This document shows, piece after piece, positions 11,301 through 18,548 of a DNA stretch of 64,000 bases. Position 1 is the stretch's first letter, and every line of letters begins with the position of its first letter. The position numbers and the translations under genes are program-made. The DNA lies in NCBI GenBank assembly GCA_944321735.1, contig CALUMK010000009.1:28560-92559 (forward strand), read 5' to 3'. Source of the DNA: an uncultured Bacteroidales bacterium (GTDB lineage Bacteria > Bacteroidota > Bacteroidia > Bacteroidales > P3). The notes beneath the pieces were generated by a model that did not search any database, was not told where the DNA came from, and saw only the letters and a list, made by a program, of their open reading frames with translations.

Positions 11301-12656
11301 AACGGGGTCATCTTCATCGACGACATCAAGGTAGACAGGAACCGTCCGCTGGATCCTCTGTACGCCAGCGATTTCGGGCAAAGAGCCTCTGAATGGGAAA
11401 CGTACAACCGAGGCATATTGTTCGACCAGTGGCAATTCTCCCCGCTGGACGGCACGGACACCGTTGCCAATATCACCCGCCGCTACCGCTATACAGACTA
11501 TCCCGCCGGATGCATGGTTTCGCCCGCTTTCCGGATGGAAGCCAACGAAGACATCATCATTGACCTGGACTACGCCATCCGGCAATTTGGCGCAGCTCGG
11601 CCCGGGGACACCCTAGAACTCTACATGGGTCACGAGAACCATCCCGACAGCCTGAACGTTTTAGTAGCATCCTTATGCAGCCCGGACAGCCTCAGCAGGC
11701 ATTACACGGACACCTTGAACTTCGACACCGACCAAACCGTCCATTTCGGATTCCGCGTCATTTCCGCGCAACGAAGCGAAAGCCAATACACTTCTTTCCG
11801 TATTGAAAACTTCTCCATACGTCCGGCTTCCCGTCCCACTTACAACATCCGAGGAAAAGTAACCGACCTGGACGGCAATGTCATTGCAGGCGCCGACATC
11901 AGGCTTTCAGGGATGCAGAACCTGCAAGCAACCAGCGATGCCCATGGGGAATTCCTCCTTAGCGAAGTAGTGGCCGAACAAAGATTCAGCTTGAGAGTTT
12001 CCGCCTCCGGATTTGTAACACTGTCGGTTTCCGACACTATTGGAAATGCGGATCTAAATTTGGGAGATATTGCTTTGCAAGACATTTTAGCCAAACCAGC
12101 CGAAGTGACAGCCAAAGAAGAGGACGGCCTAGCCGTGATACGTTGGACGATGGAACAAGACGCGGACGACCAGGCCAAGGCATTGCGGGGGTATGAAGTC
12201 CGGAGGTTCCTCCAACGCCATGCGACCGACAGCTCCCAATGGACAAGCCTGCATACCGGACTGCTGCAGGAAACATCGTTCGAAGACTCAAATTGGGAAG
12301 AATTGCCGGACGGCCTTTACAGTTACGCGGTCCGCGTGGTATATTCCGGCCAAAGACCATCGGCATGGGCCTTCTCCAACTCATTGAAACGGGAAAGAAC
12401 CGGAGTGGAGAACGCTGCGGACAAGGGCGATATCCGGCTTTATCCCAATCCGGCATCGGACAAACTGCAAATCCAATCGAGCATTGCCGTATCGGATTAC
12501 AGCATCTACCTTGCTTCCGGACAACAAATTGCCAAGGGAATCGTCAACTCGGGCTGCTTCCAGATTGAAGTATCCGATATGGAGTCCGGCCTTTACTACT
12601 GCGTCTTGCAGCTGCAAAACGGCACATGCCAGACACTGAAATTCATAAAACGATAA
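8349..12656 (+). CDS. giant T9SS-secreted choice-of-anchor J / cleaved-adhesin repeat protein
   Basis: 1435 residues. The signal peptide is about 1-25 (ends THAQ). Tandem pairs of choice-of-anchor J (cleaved adhesin) and CARDB-like Ig domains follow. J domains begin near LSESFESGIFPPENW (26), a second near 310, SPYRMSFESGEDFSSW (about 573) and LPYFEDFSSEENRVRW (about 835), and a fifth J-like unit lies near 1000-1150. Then come a carboxypeptidase-regulatory-like fold (YNIRGKVTDLDGNVIAGADI, about 1160), an FN3-like domain, and a T9SS type A sorting tail (IRLYPNPASDKLQI, about 1360 to the end). It should be exported by T9SS, its tail cleaved, and attached to the cell surface. Adhesion or matrix function is inferred. 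The gene is intact, unlike its relative at 1-3832. Confidence 0.9.
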   Translation: MKRSFFTSCLLAVSLLFGIGQTHAQLSESFESGIFPPENWQYQYLGDERTDNGMFLQTIGDEAGVDIAAPDQSEHYLLIKTGYGLRKYSDSWLISPAFSVEGQQYLKFALSTTEFISGSTDTIEVLASETGSNPADFTHCLLHVLSSDIFPDGEFNTVDYPGWTEFCIDLSDFDGKEIRIAFRSCLYAESWLARISLALDNIRTESSSSDDLVLTKLYSPANDCDSTQSLSFEVFNAGNEISSYDIAWRIGEGAVSRQAAQQTLPACQSSTVNLDRAINLPRGNSELKVWIEHGNDNQEWNDTLYANSIRIGTAASLPYEGNASNEGEDFANGSLRPTQSWMYISLPDYGEQPVWLGQANNAILIGPCMEIPAGKIRISFDMMATTQGGFVFSQSYSGLWREQTTLQETPFDASIAGFTRFSQILNIEESAWQSLGIEVTGSNLTQVIIKNIHIETVEADLCLEAILSPVNTKLPVSSQATEVTVSVLNQGMQSRENIRVSYQWRDQPVASQTFPVAIAPDSSVSLTFSTPIDLSSATTGTLKAWVEDSQGAYAGNDSLQMDIMTYEPVSSPYRMSFESGEDFSSWTSLNPDQSIATYWDTATVAFTLLSKGKNVCFLPALAGSPANDMLISPAVSLQEGRYRVSFFYAGIPYSGADMQLSVMLGTNPDPETLAKSVQWQTQITQSVWLSGYFYFDVPADGLYYVAFLGQGEHCELFLDDVRIDQEQDICVLSASFAETSGYNKTSTPVTVSFRNHGTENVTSVQAEYWLNNVLQQSETVTLDLAPGQTHEHVFSLPADISATGTYSLASRIIMDGDADTINNTISGNSLQHFPNRTLPYFEDFSSEENRVRWASVDANEDGNAWVAAGSGITYDAYSGTAALAYSSQAGVDGDDYIFSECIELPADSLVLSFFYRTFRNIDYYHENFSAALYSAPDPDSVFMTLQDYPGICVPGMEYEKAIFRFSLEQPRKIYIGFHSYSEKGNGVIFIDDIKVDRNRPLDPLYASDFGQRASEWETYNRGILFDQWQFSPLDGTDTVANITRRYRYTDYPAGCMVSPAFRMEANEDIIIDLDYAIRQFGAARPGDTLELYMGHENHPDSLNVLVASLCSPDSLSRHYTDTLNFDTDQTVHFGFRVISAQRSESQYTSFRIENFSIRPASRPTYNIRGKVTDLDGNVIAGADIRLSGMQNLQATSDAHGEFLLSEVVAEQRFSLRVSASGFVTLSVSDTIGNADLNLGDIALQDILAKPAEVTAKEEDGLAVIRWTMEQDADDQAKALRGYEVRRFLQRHATDSSQWTSLHTGLLQETSFEDSNWEELPDGLYSYAVRVVYSGQRPSAWAFSNSLKRERTGVENAADKGDIRLYPNPASDKLQIQSSIAVSDYSIYLASGQQIAKGIVNSGCFQIEVSDMESGLYYCVLQLQNGTCQTLKFIKR

Positions 12657-12660
12657 AGGA

Positions 12661-12789
12661 ATGACTTCCGACAACAAAAGCCGGAGCACGGGGCATCAAT
12701 CCCGGCTCCGGCAATTGGAGATAGCGCTTGCCTGCCTCTGCGGCATCGGCATCATCATTTCCGTAGTCTGGATGATCCGGATATGGTAA
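12661..12789 (+). CDS. possible 42-residue single-pass membrane protein
   Basis: An ATG lies four bases after the stop of the large T9SS substrate, preceded by AAAGGA, and opens 42 codons to TAA at 12787. The first half is polar and basic. Residues about 23-40 (ALACLCGIGIIISVVWMI) form one strongly hydrophobic helix, followed by RIW. The spacing and the purine-rich site look like translational coupling. Against it, a strong hairpin (12680-12712) lies inside the frame and could be a terminator, and no homologue is known to me. Function unknown. Confidence 0.4.
   Translation: MTSDNKSRSTGHQSRLRQLEIALACLCGIGIIISVVWMIRIW
12680..12712 (+). terminator. GC-rich hairpin after the T9SS substrate gene
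   Basis: GCCGGAGC/CGGG pairs with CCCG/GCTCCGGC around a short loop with one bulged A. No T-run follows, so this is either a weak terminator, an mRNA 3' stabiliser, or structure within the small reading frame. Confidence 0.35.
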
Positions 12790-12870
12790 GCTGCCAGCCG
12801 CCATAAAACAAAGCCAAGCCGGACAACCGGCGCAAAACAAGATTCAATATCGCCATAAGCAAAAAATATG

Positions 12871-12878
12871 TAAATTTG
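12871..12878 (+). promoter_or_regulatory. -7 box for the threonine dehydrogenase gene
   Basis: TAAATTTG, a perfect TAnnTTTG. It implies a transcript start near 12884 and a leader of about 135 bases, and it makes the early in-frame ATG at 12876 unusable. The ATG at 13020 is therefore preferred. Confidence 0.5.
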
Positions 12879-13019
12879 CGCCCGTCGTTTAAGCCCATAC
12901 AGGCCGATAACGAACAATTCCACAAAGTTTTAACCGCCAAATCCTGTATCAAGCAGGGGAGGCAACTTCCCCGAAGCGGCGTTAAAACATCGAAAAAAGG
13001 GAAGCAAAAACATAGCACA

Positions 13020-13988
13020 ATGATTAAACGTATCTTGTTAACGGGTTCTTTCGGCCAAATCGGTTCCGAACTGACCTGTGCCTTGCGTAAGATTTACGGA
13101 GGTGAAAATGTGATTGCCACGGACTTGGACCTCAAAAGGGTCACCGACCAGATCAAAGACGGCGGTCCTATCGAACAATTGGATGTATTGGACGGCAAAC
13201 GGCTGGCCGAACTGATTGACAAGTACAAAATCGACGCTATCTTCCACTTGGCCGCCATTTTGTCGGCCGTAGGCGAAAAGAACCCTTCGCTGGCTTGGAA
13301 CATCAACATGGGCGGCACGACCACCGTCTACAACGTAGCCCGCGAAAAAGGCATCCAGCGGATTTTCGCACCCAGCTCGATGGCCGCGTTCGGTCCCACC
13401 ACGCCGGCTGACATGACGCCGCAAGACACCGTGCTCCAACCCACCACGATGTACGGGGTGACCAAGGTCTGCTGCGAACTGGTAGGTGCCTACTACAACC
13501 TCAAATACGGCATGGATATCCGTGGAGTACGTTATCCCGGTATCATTTCCAGCGAAACCCTGCCTGGCGGCGGCACTACCGACTATGCGGTACAAATTTA
13601 TTACGATGCCATCAAGTACGGCAAATTCGAATGCTTCCTGTCCGAAAACTCGATGCTGCCTATGATGTACATGCCCGACTGCTTGAAGGCCACGCTCGAC
13701 CTGTTCCATGCCGACAAGAGCCGTTTGAAACACAGCACGGGCTACAACATCGCTGCTTTCAGCGTAACGCCTAAGGACATGTACGAATCGGTCAAGAAGT
13801 ACATGCCGAATTTCGAAATCACCTACAAGCCCGACTTCCGTCAGGCGATTGCCGACTCGTGGCCGAACTCGATCGATGACAGCCGCGCCCGCGAAGAATG
13901 GGATTGGAAACCGGCTTACGACCTGGATACGATGACCCGCGAGATGTTGGATAAGGTGGGTCAGAAATACAAGGAAGGCAAATTCTAA
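13020..13988 (+). CDS. SDR-type NAD-dependent L-threonine 3-dehydrogenase (epimerase-like)
   Basis: 322 residues, oxidising L-threonine to 2-amino-3-ketobutyrate with NAD+ in the cytoplasm, the first step of threonine breakdown to glycine and acetyl-CoA. It starts with the Rossmann motif GSFGQIG (9-15) and has the DxD-like ATDLD strand end, the AAILSAVGEKNP segment, the SSMAAFG strand and the catalytic YGVTK (about 145-149). The RYPGIIS and PGGGTTDYA segments are typical of the epimerase-like threonine dehydrogenases of Bacteroidota, which are unrelated to the zinc Tdh of E. coli. The longer frame from 12876 adds 48 non-conserved residues and overlaps the promoter. The gene is monocistronic, followed by an inverted repeat. 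Confidence 0.85.
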   Translation: MIKRILLTGSFGQIGSELTCALRKIYGGENVIATDLDLKRVTDQIKDGGPIEQLDVLDGKRLAELIDKYKIDAIFHLAAILSAVGEKNPSLAWNINMGGTTTVYNVAREKGIQRIFAPSSMAAFGPTTPADMTPQDTVLQPTTMYGVTKVCCELVGAYYNLKYGMDIRGVRYPGIISSETLPGGGTTDYAVQIYYDAIKYGKFECFLSENSMLPMMYMPDCLKATLDLFHADKSRLKHSTGYNIAAFSVTPKDMYESVKKYMPNFEITYKPDFRQAIADSWPNSIDDSRAREEWDWKPAYDLDTMTREMLDKVGQKYKEGKF

Positions 13989-14115
13989 AATTGGAGTGCC
14001 AGAATGGGCAATCTGCGGCGTTGCAAGCCTCGGCTGGCTCATCACGTACAAAGGTACGCTCCGTCGCCATCCTGCGGCTTGCGCCTTGCATCTTGCCCAT
14101 TCTGACACTCCAATT
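13989..14115. repeat. interspersed palindromic repeat, copy 1
   Basis: Begins right after the stop at 13988. The outer arms, 13989-14011 and 14093-14115, are inverted repeats of 23 bases with one mismatch. The inner part carries a GC-rich stretch with further dyads (CTGCGGCGTTGCAAG on one side, CTTGCGCCTTGCATC on the other). A shorter relative lies at 32249-32326 in the opposite orientation. It probably folds in mRNA and may also end transcription of the upstream gene. Confidence 0.75.
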
Positions 14116-14305
14116 CACCGGTTCAAAACATTTTGAGACTCAAATCTCGCCTGCTTTTGTACTGGTGACAAGATTCCCATAGAAGCCGCTCGGAAGGGCG
14201 GCTTTTTTGTTGCCATCCTTTTTTTCATTAGGCTCCATTGTCAAACCGATGGCAGAGTCCCGGAAAAATAATCCCGATTCCGAACAGGGATACGCCAAGA
14301 AGATG

Positions 14306-14313
14306 TAAATTTG
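14306..14313 (+). promoter_or_regulatory. -7 box directly in front of mnmA
   Basis: TAAATTTG ends only five bases before the mnmA ATG (14319). The predicted start point is at or beside the ATG, so the message may be leaderless or nearly so. It argues for the 14319 start and against the longer frame from 14238. Confidence 0.5.
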
Positions 14314-14318
14314 CCGCC

Positions 14319-15632
14319 ATGAATATTGCCGCATTGGTTTCAGGAGGGGTGGATTCCTCGGTCGTGGTCCACCGTTTAAAGAATTTGGGCTTCGACCCCA
14401 CCATCTTCTATATCCGCATAGGAATGGAGCAGGAAGACGGCTTCATAGACTGCCCTTCCGAGGAAGACATCGAGATTACCACCTATATCGCCAAGAAATA
14501 CGGCTGCAAGTTCGAGATTGTGCCGCTGCACCGGGAATACTGGGACAACGTGGTCAAATACACGATAGATACCGTGAAGCGGGGGCTTACACCGAACCCG
14601 GACATGATGTGCAACAAACTGATCAAGTTCGGGGCGTTTGAAGAAAAATACGGCAAGGATTTCGATCTGATCGCCACCGGGCATTACGCCACAACCACGC
14701 TGCTGCCGGATTCGCTGGTTCCCGAACTCCGGAAAGCCTACCAAAACGGAGAACTTCCCTTGCGCCAAGCGGGAGACGAAAACATACCTATCCAGCCCGA
14801 GCAGAACCAAAATGCGGCAGACGACCCGAAAGCAAGCTGCAAACCATCGCTTCAAATAGACTGGAGCGCCAACGGCTTTCAGAAACGCATCGGCATTGCC
14901 GGAGACGAGCCTATTCTCAAAGCGCAGGATGGCCAGACCGTACTGTTGAGCACGGCGGCCGACCATGTGAAAGACCAGACTTATTTCTTAGGACAAATCA
15001 GCCTCGCCCAACTTTCCAAATTGGTCTTCCCTATAGGGGATTTGCCCAAAAAGGATGTAAGGGCGATAGCCGAAGCGGCCAAGCTGCCCAGCGCGACCCG
15101 CAAGGACAGCCAAGGAATCTGCTTCTTGGGAAAGATCAATTACAACGACTTCATCCGTCGGTATTTAGGCATCAAAATAGGCCCGATTATCGAGAAAGAG
15201 ACCGGCAAACGGGTGGGCTACCATCATGGTTTCTGGTTCCATACGATAGGCCAACGCAAAGGGCTGGGTCTCAGCGGCGGACCGTGGTACGTAGTGGACA
15301 AGGACATCCCGCAGAATATCATCTACGTTTCCAAGGGATTCCAGACTTCGGCACAATACGGAAAGACGATACGTCTGAGCGGTTTCCGCTATATGAGCGC
15401 CAACCTTTTGGGCGAACCCACGGCGGAGCATCCGGCGGATATCTGTTTCAAAATCCGCCACACGCCGGAATTCACCCGCGCCAAGTTCTACCAACGGGAA
15501 GACGGCCTGCATGTCATCGAATCCGAACAGCCTATCCAAGGCATCGCCGCCGGGCAGTTCGGCGTGGTCTATACGCCCGATGCCAAAATCTGCTTGGGCA
15601 GCGGCATCATCTTCGGGGGCGGAGCGGACTGA
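14319..15632 (+). CDS. mnmA: tRNA-specific 2-thiouridylase MnmA, with internal insertion
   Basis: 437 residues. It activates U34 of Lys, Glu and Gln tRNAs with ATP and transfers sulfur to make s2U34. The PP-loop SGGVDSSV lies at residues 7-14, the first catalytic cysteine in [10 protein letters not shown] (about 97) and the second in [15 protein letters not shown] (about 268). The tRNA-binding stretch GHYATT and the C-terminal beta-barrel ([18 protein letters not shown]) are also present. Most MnmA proteins have about 360 residues. The surplus is a polar, low-complexity insert of about 70 residues (about 125-195) between GHYATT and the [10 protein letters not shown] segment. An upstream frame from 14238 is not conserved. 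Confidence 0.93.
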   Translation: MNIAALVSGGVDSSVVVHRLKNLGFDPTIFYIRIGMEQEDGFIDCPSEEDIEITTYIAKKYGCKFEIVPLHREYWDNVVKYTIDTVKRGLTPNPDMMCNKLIKFGAFEEKYGKDFDLIATGHYATTTLLPDSLVPELRKAYQNGELPLRQAGDENIPIQPEQNQNAADDPKASCKPSLQIDWSANGFQKRIGIAGDEPILKAQDGQTVLLSTAADHVKDQTYFLGQISLAQLSKLVFPIGDLPKKDVRAIAEAAKLPSATRKDSQGICFLGKINYNDFIRRYLGIKIGPIIEKETGKRVGYHHGFWFHTIGQRKGLGLSGGPWYVVDKDIPQNIIYVSKGFQTSAQYGKTIRLSGFRYMSANLLGEPTAEHPADICFKIRHTPEFTRAKFYQREDGLHVIESEQPIQGIAAGQFGVVYTPDAKICLGSGIIFGGGAD

Positions 15633-15644
15633 GAGCCGGGAAAT

Positions 15645-15875
15645 TCATCGCTGCTGGTACTCCCGAATCACCTCGTCCACAATATACAAATCGCTGAAAA
15701 GGTACAGCCCGGTATTTTCATCATGGAAGCGTCGGCAAGTACGGCTTGCATAAAACAAGTCCAAAGCAGCCTTCAACGAAATGTCCAAAATTTCGGACAA
15801 TTTTACCACAATACATCCGATACGTTGCCAACGAATAATGTCTCGCAAAACTTTCTTTTTCTCCGCCGGATTCAT
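15645..15875 (-). CDS. DUF3791-type small protein, third gene of a toxin-antitoxin-like cassette
   Basis: 76 residues. Helical, with IIRWQRIGCIVVKLSEILDISLKAALDLFYASRT and a C-terminal LYLFSDLYIVDEVIREY, matching the DUF3791 pattern (short helical proteins found beside DUF3990 proteins in gut Firmicutes and Bacteroidota). Its start overlaps the stop of the DUF3990 gene by four bases (ATGA), so it is translationally coupled. The role is probably antitoxin or accessory, inferred from context. It converges on mnmA with a 12-base gap. Confidence 0.65.
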   Translation of the reverse strand: MNPAEKKKVLRDIIRWQRIGCIVVKLSEILDISLKAALDLFYASRTCRRFHDENTGLYLFSDLYIVDEVIREYQQR

Positions 15876-16357
15876 AATTCCTCCGCTCTCAAAAATTCCA
15901 AATATTCCTCTATCACTTCCTGGCTAAGAATACAAATCTGGCTATTAGGTTGATGCTCCGACAAACGTCCCAAGGCCTCGGATTTTCCCAAGAAGCCCAA
16001 AGTGTACAGCTCCACTGTATCGATCACCCTGTCGTTAGCCACTCCTCCTTCAACAATATCGTAATCAAGCCACACATCCCGCCCTTGACGGCAATCCACA
16101 ATAAAATCCAACCACGCCTCATCGTATGCCTCGAATCGAAGATACCGATATCGAACGATTGCATCCTCTTGTTTAAAAGAATAAACATTGAGCATCGGAT
16201 TCAATCTTCTATCAACTGCTTGCCTTTTTGCCCAATCAACTGCTTGCTGGCGTATATCCGTCAAATAAAAACCCGGGCCAAAATCCAGATATGGACGGCC
16301 AAACTTGCAAACCGGACGCGCCACCTTGTCCGTACCTCCATGATACAACAAAATCAT
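15872..16357 (-). CDS. DUF3990 protein, probable ADP-ribosyltransferase-fold toxin
   Basis: 161 residues. Starts MILLYHGGTDKV and continues with RPYLDFGPGFYLTDIRQQAVDWAKRQA, the DUF3990 signature: a YHGG strand followed by DFGxGFYLT and a helix, as in small ADP-ribosyltransferase folds where H and Y contact NAD+. Later features are LRFEAYDEAWLDFIVDCR, DYDIVEGGVANDRV and a final helix ICILSQEVIEEYLEFLRAEEL. It is flanked on both sides by DUF3791 genes with 4-base overlaps. Toxin activity is inferred from fold and arrangement. A housekeeping ADP-ribosylation role is possible. Confidence 0.72.
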   Translation of the reverse strand: MILLYHGGTDKVARPVCKFGRPYLDFGPGFYLTDIRQQAVDWAKRQAVDRRLNPMLNVYSFKQEDAIVRYRYLRFEAYDEAWLDFIVDCRQGRDVWLDYDIVEGGVANDRVIDTVELYTLGFLGKSEALGRLSEHQPNSQICILSQEVIEEYLEFLRAEEL

Positions 16358-16674
16358 TTCTTTTCCTCCCAGCGTTGTAGTGTCTCAATCATTCCCTGAG
16401 TCACATTTTCCCTGCTTTCCGTATGCAACATCTCATAATATGGCATAACATACTGATCTATCAAACCTACCGCATTCATCCTCCGATAGATCTCGGAATA
16501 ATCCACCCCTAATTTATCTGCCACATCTTCGATGCAGGAAGCCACAAATCCCATCCGAATCTCTTCCAGGCTTAGTTCCCGCCATTCATCACCTTTGGAA
16601 ACCTTCGCCAAGCCGTTCCCATCATGCCTATTTTGAAGCCTCCTGCACTCGTTTTCTGTCCTATCCTTCGTCAT
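16354..16674 (-). CDS. DUF3791-type protein, first gene of the cassette
   Basis: About 106 residues from the ATG at 16674 (MTKDRTENECRRL). A longer frame to 16737 would overlap the preceding lipoprotein gene, so I prefer the inner start, which follows that stop by 22 bases after an AAGAGA site. The conserved part is LSLEEIRMGFVASCIEDVADKLGVDYSEIYRRMNAVGLIDQYVMPYYEMLHTESRENVTQGMIETL, the full-length DUF3791 shape (a helical domain with an LIDxYVxPxYExLHTxS segment). It overlaps the DUF3990 start by four bases. It is likely the antitoxin made ahead of the toxin, by analogy with type II systems. Confidence 0.7.
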   Translation of the reverse strand: MTKDRTENECRRLQNRHDGNGLAKVSKGDEWRELSLEEIRMGFVASCIEDVADKLGVDYSEIYRRMNAVGLIDQYVMPYYEMLHTESRENVTQGMIETLQRWEEKK

Positions 16675-16696
16675 TCTCTTGGATTTTAACAAGCAG

Positions 16697-18172
16697 TTAT
16701 TCATAGACGATGCTGAATGTCCAGCTTTCGTTGGCATCGTTGGTCATACGCAGGCCGGTCACGTAGCCATTCTCGTCCAAGGTGTGTTCTACTTGGTAAT
16801 TGTAAACCTGATCTTCCTCGACCGGTTCATTCGGGTCGTAATCCGATCCTGTATTGAGACGGAAAGAAGAAATCAGGTTCGTACCCCAGTAAGGCATGTA
16901 ACCGCCAAGGAACAAAGACCAAAAAGAACTGGCCGGCAAAGCCTGGTCAATGCACAGGAGCAACAGAGCGTTGGGATCTATATTGCTCAACGGATCACCC
17001 TCATATTCTTTATTGAACAGGAAAACATCGGAATACTGGATATCCAGACTGGTATGCTGTCCATTGTATATGTCCGAGTAGATTGAACCATTGCACGAAT
17101 GATTCTCTATATTGTATGTTTCATATTGCATTCCTGTTTCGGGATCCTCCACATGTCCAGGCACTCCTTCACAATACCAGACAGCATTTTCCTTCAGCAA
17201 GCTCTCATCAGAATTTTCATGCCGGTAAGGCTCCACGTCAAAACGTTCAAGGAAACCCTGATTGTTCTGCTCCATGCCGAAAAAAACATCGGCTATGGCA
17301 TCCTCTCCGCCATAGCGCAAGGAAGCAGATTCACGCCCGTAACCGGTTTCCACATCAAAATAATGCAAGGTCAGCCACCAAGGCCTTCCGTTCAGGTCGA
17401 TTTCCGCGTTCCCGCGTACTTCCAAATTAGTATAATGCCCGCCTTCGTCCACTTCGTAATAGATATCCGCGTCCGAACCGCTGACATGGGATACGAACTG
17501 GCGGTCATCGTAAGCATACACATAAGATCCTTCCAAGCTTTCTTCCGGCCCGGAATAGGTATAATCCACCCGGCTTACATAGCGTTTTTCCCGTTCATCC
17601 CTGTCTGCCGTCGATTCGCCCGGACTCATCTCATCCCCTTCCTCCACGGCCACTTGCACGATATTGATTGCCTTGCGAGACTCTCCGCAATAAATATCAA
17701 TCCGCGCCGAACGGTCGTAACCCGTATTGTTGACCTCCAGGCTCACCTGCATGGTATAAGTTCCGGCTGTCGAACCGGTTTCCGGATCTATCGAAATCCA
17801 ATCCAGCGAAAGGTTCTTGGCCATGGCCGCCTGTTTCGACATGGGCTGATCGTTATCCGGAACACCGTCCCCGTTCTCTTCCTCAAAACCCGGCTCAGGG
17901 GTCACGACCACATCGTCATCATCCCCGCTGCCCGGCACTTCCGAGTCGCCGATAGTCTGCTCTCCCACCGTCAAGGTTGCCGTCCACGGCCCGGTGGTCG
18001 TGAATGTGATCCCGGCACCCTCTCCTACCGAAGTCTCATTAGGTCCGAGACGATAGGAATCGGACGAACCATCCTCCAAACGAACATCCTTGTTCTCTTC
18101 CCTTTCACAAGAAAGTCCAAAAAACAAAAAAAAGGCCGCAAGCGAAGCTGAAAATGCAAAACGAACCGACAT
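16697..18172 (-). CDS. BACON-domain lipoprotein
   Basis: About 491 residues from the ATG at 18172, whose signal sequence (SVRFAFSASLAAFFLFFGLSC) ends in a lipobox-like cysteine, so it is a lipid-anchored surface protein. It has an aspartate-rich linker, then a BACON-like beta-sandwich (LSLDWISIDPETGSTAGTYT, a VNNTGYDRSARIDIYCG strand pair and INIVQVAVEEG), then a C-terminal region of YxYDD and YTNLEV type strands resembling the beta-repeat domains of Bacteroidota DUF4595-like lipoproteins. BACON domains are thought to bind glycans or proteins. No Sus genes adjoin. The frame extends upstream to 18280 but a promoter box at 18221 makes 18172 the likely start. Confidence 0.75.
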   Translation of the reverse strand: MSVRFAFSASLAAFFLFFGLSCEREENKDVRLEDGSSDSYRLGPNETSVGEGAGITFTTTGPWTATLTVGEQTIGDSEVPGSGDDDDVVVTPEPGFEEENGDGVPDNDQPMSKQAAMAKNLSLDWISIDPETGSTAGTYTMQVSLEVNNTGYDRSARIDIYCGESRKAINIVQVAVEEGDEMSPGESTADRDEREKRYVSRVDYTYSGPEESLEGSYVYAYDDRQFVSHVSGSDADIYYEVDEGGHYTNLEVRGNAEIDLNGRPWWLTLHYFDVETGYGRESASLRYGGEDAIADVFFGMEQNNQGFLERFDVEPYRHENSDESLLKENAVWYCEGVPGHVEDPETGMQYETYNIENHSCNGSIYSDIYNGQHTSLDIQYSDVFLFNKEYEGDPLSNIDPNALLLLCIDQALPASSFWSLFLGGYMPYWGTNLISSFRLNTGSDYDPNEPVEEDQVYNYQVEHTLDENGYVTGLRMTNDANESWTFSIVYE

Positions 18173-18220
18173 GGCTATTTTCTTTATAATTCCTTTGATT
18201 CCTTTTATTTTACTATCTTG

Positions 18221-18250
18221 CAAAAGTACAAAAAACACAGGAAGCGCAAA
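18221..18250 (-). promoter_or_regulatory. promoter of the BACON lipoprotein gene
   Basis: On the minus strand a TTTG (18250-18247) precedes TACTTTTG (18228-18221) by 18 bases, a good -33/-7 pair. The leader to 18172 would be about 43 bases. Confidence 0.6.
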
Positions 18251-18400
18251 ACGGAAATAAATAAAAGGCCTCAGAGACAAAAGTCCGGTGCGAATACCAC
18301 CCCTGTCGATTTCTCAATCCATACCGCCCTAAATAATGCCTGAGGCTAAAACTTCGGCCACTTCGGCATCCCGAACCGCGGTTTTTACGCCAAATTTCCT

Positions 18401-18408
18401 TATCTTCG
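18401..18408 (+). promoter_or_regulatory. -7-like box ahead of the structured leader and iorA
   Basis: TATCTTCG resembles TAnnTTTG with one change (the same C variant occurs at 21524). Transcription would start near 18412-18414, exactly where the folded RNA segment begins. Confidence 0.4.
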
Positions 18409-18410
18409 CA

Positions 18411-18516
18411 GGTTGAGTGTCCGCCATAGCGGGAATACATGGACGGATAAACGAAGCGGGATGAGCTGAGACCCCAAGAAACGACCTTCTTTGAAGCCCG
18501 CCTGCTTACGGAACAC
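18411..18516 (+). ncRNA. candidate structured RNA / leader upstream of iorA
   Basis: About 105 bases with nested complementarity. GUGUCCG (18417-18423) can close against CGG(A)ACAC (18509-18516). GCGGG (18456-18460) pairs CCCGC (18497-18501). AAGAA pairs UUCUU around the loop ACGACC (18476-18491). The 5' part can instead form its own hairpin, UCCGCCAU against AUGG(A)CGGA (18420-18447), which excludes the long-range CCG pairing. So two alternative folds exist, as in regulatory leaders. No T-run follows. An A-rich ribosome entry region and the iorA ATG come 32 bases later. It could be a cis-regulatory leader, or a small RNA of the 6S or Bacteroidales-1 kind. I cannot confirm a family. Confidence 0.45.
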
Positions 18517-18548
18517 AAAAAAAGCAAAAGAAATACAAACAAAATACC

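Noticed and set aside
18411-18516. TPP riboswitch, suggested by CTGAGA
   Set aside because: Only that hexamer fits. The second conserved half and the usual stems are missing, and iorA is not a thiamine-synthesis gene.
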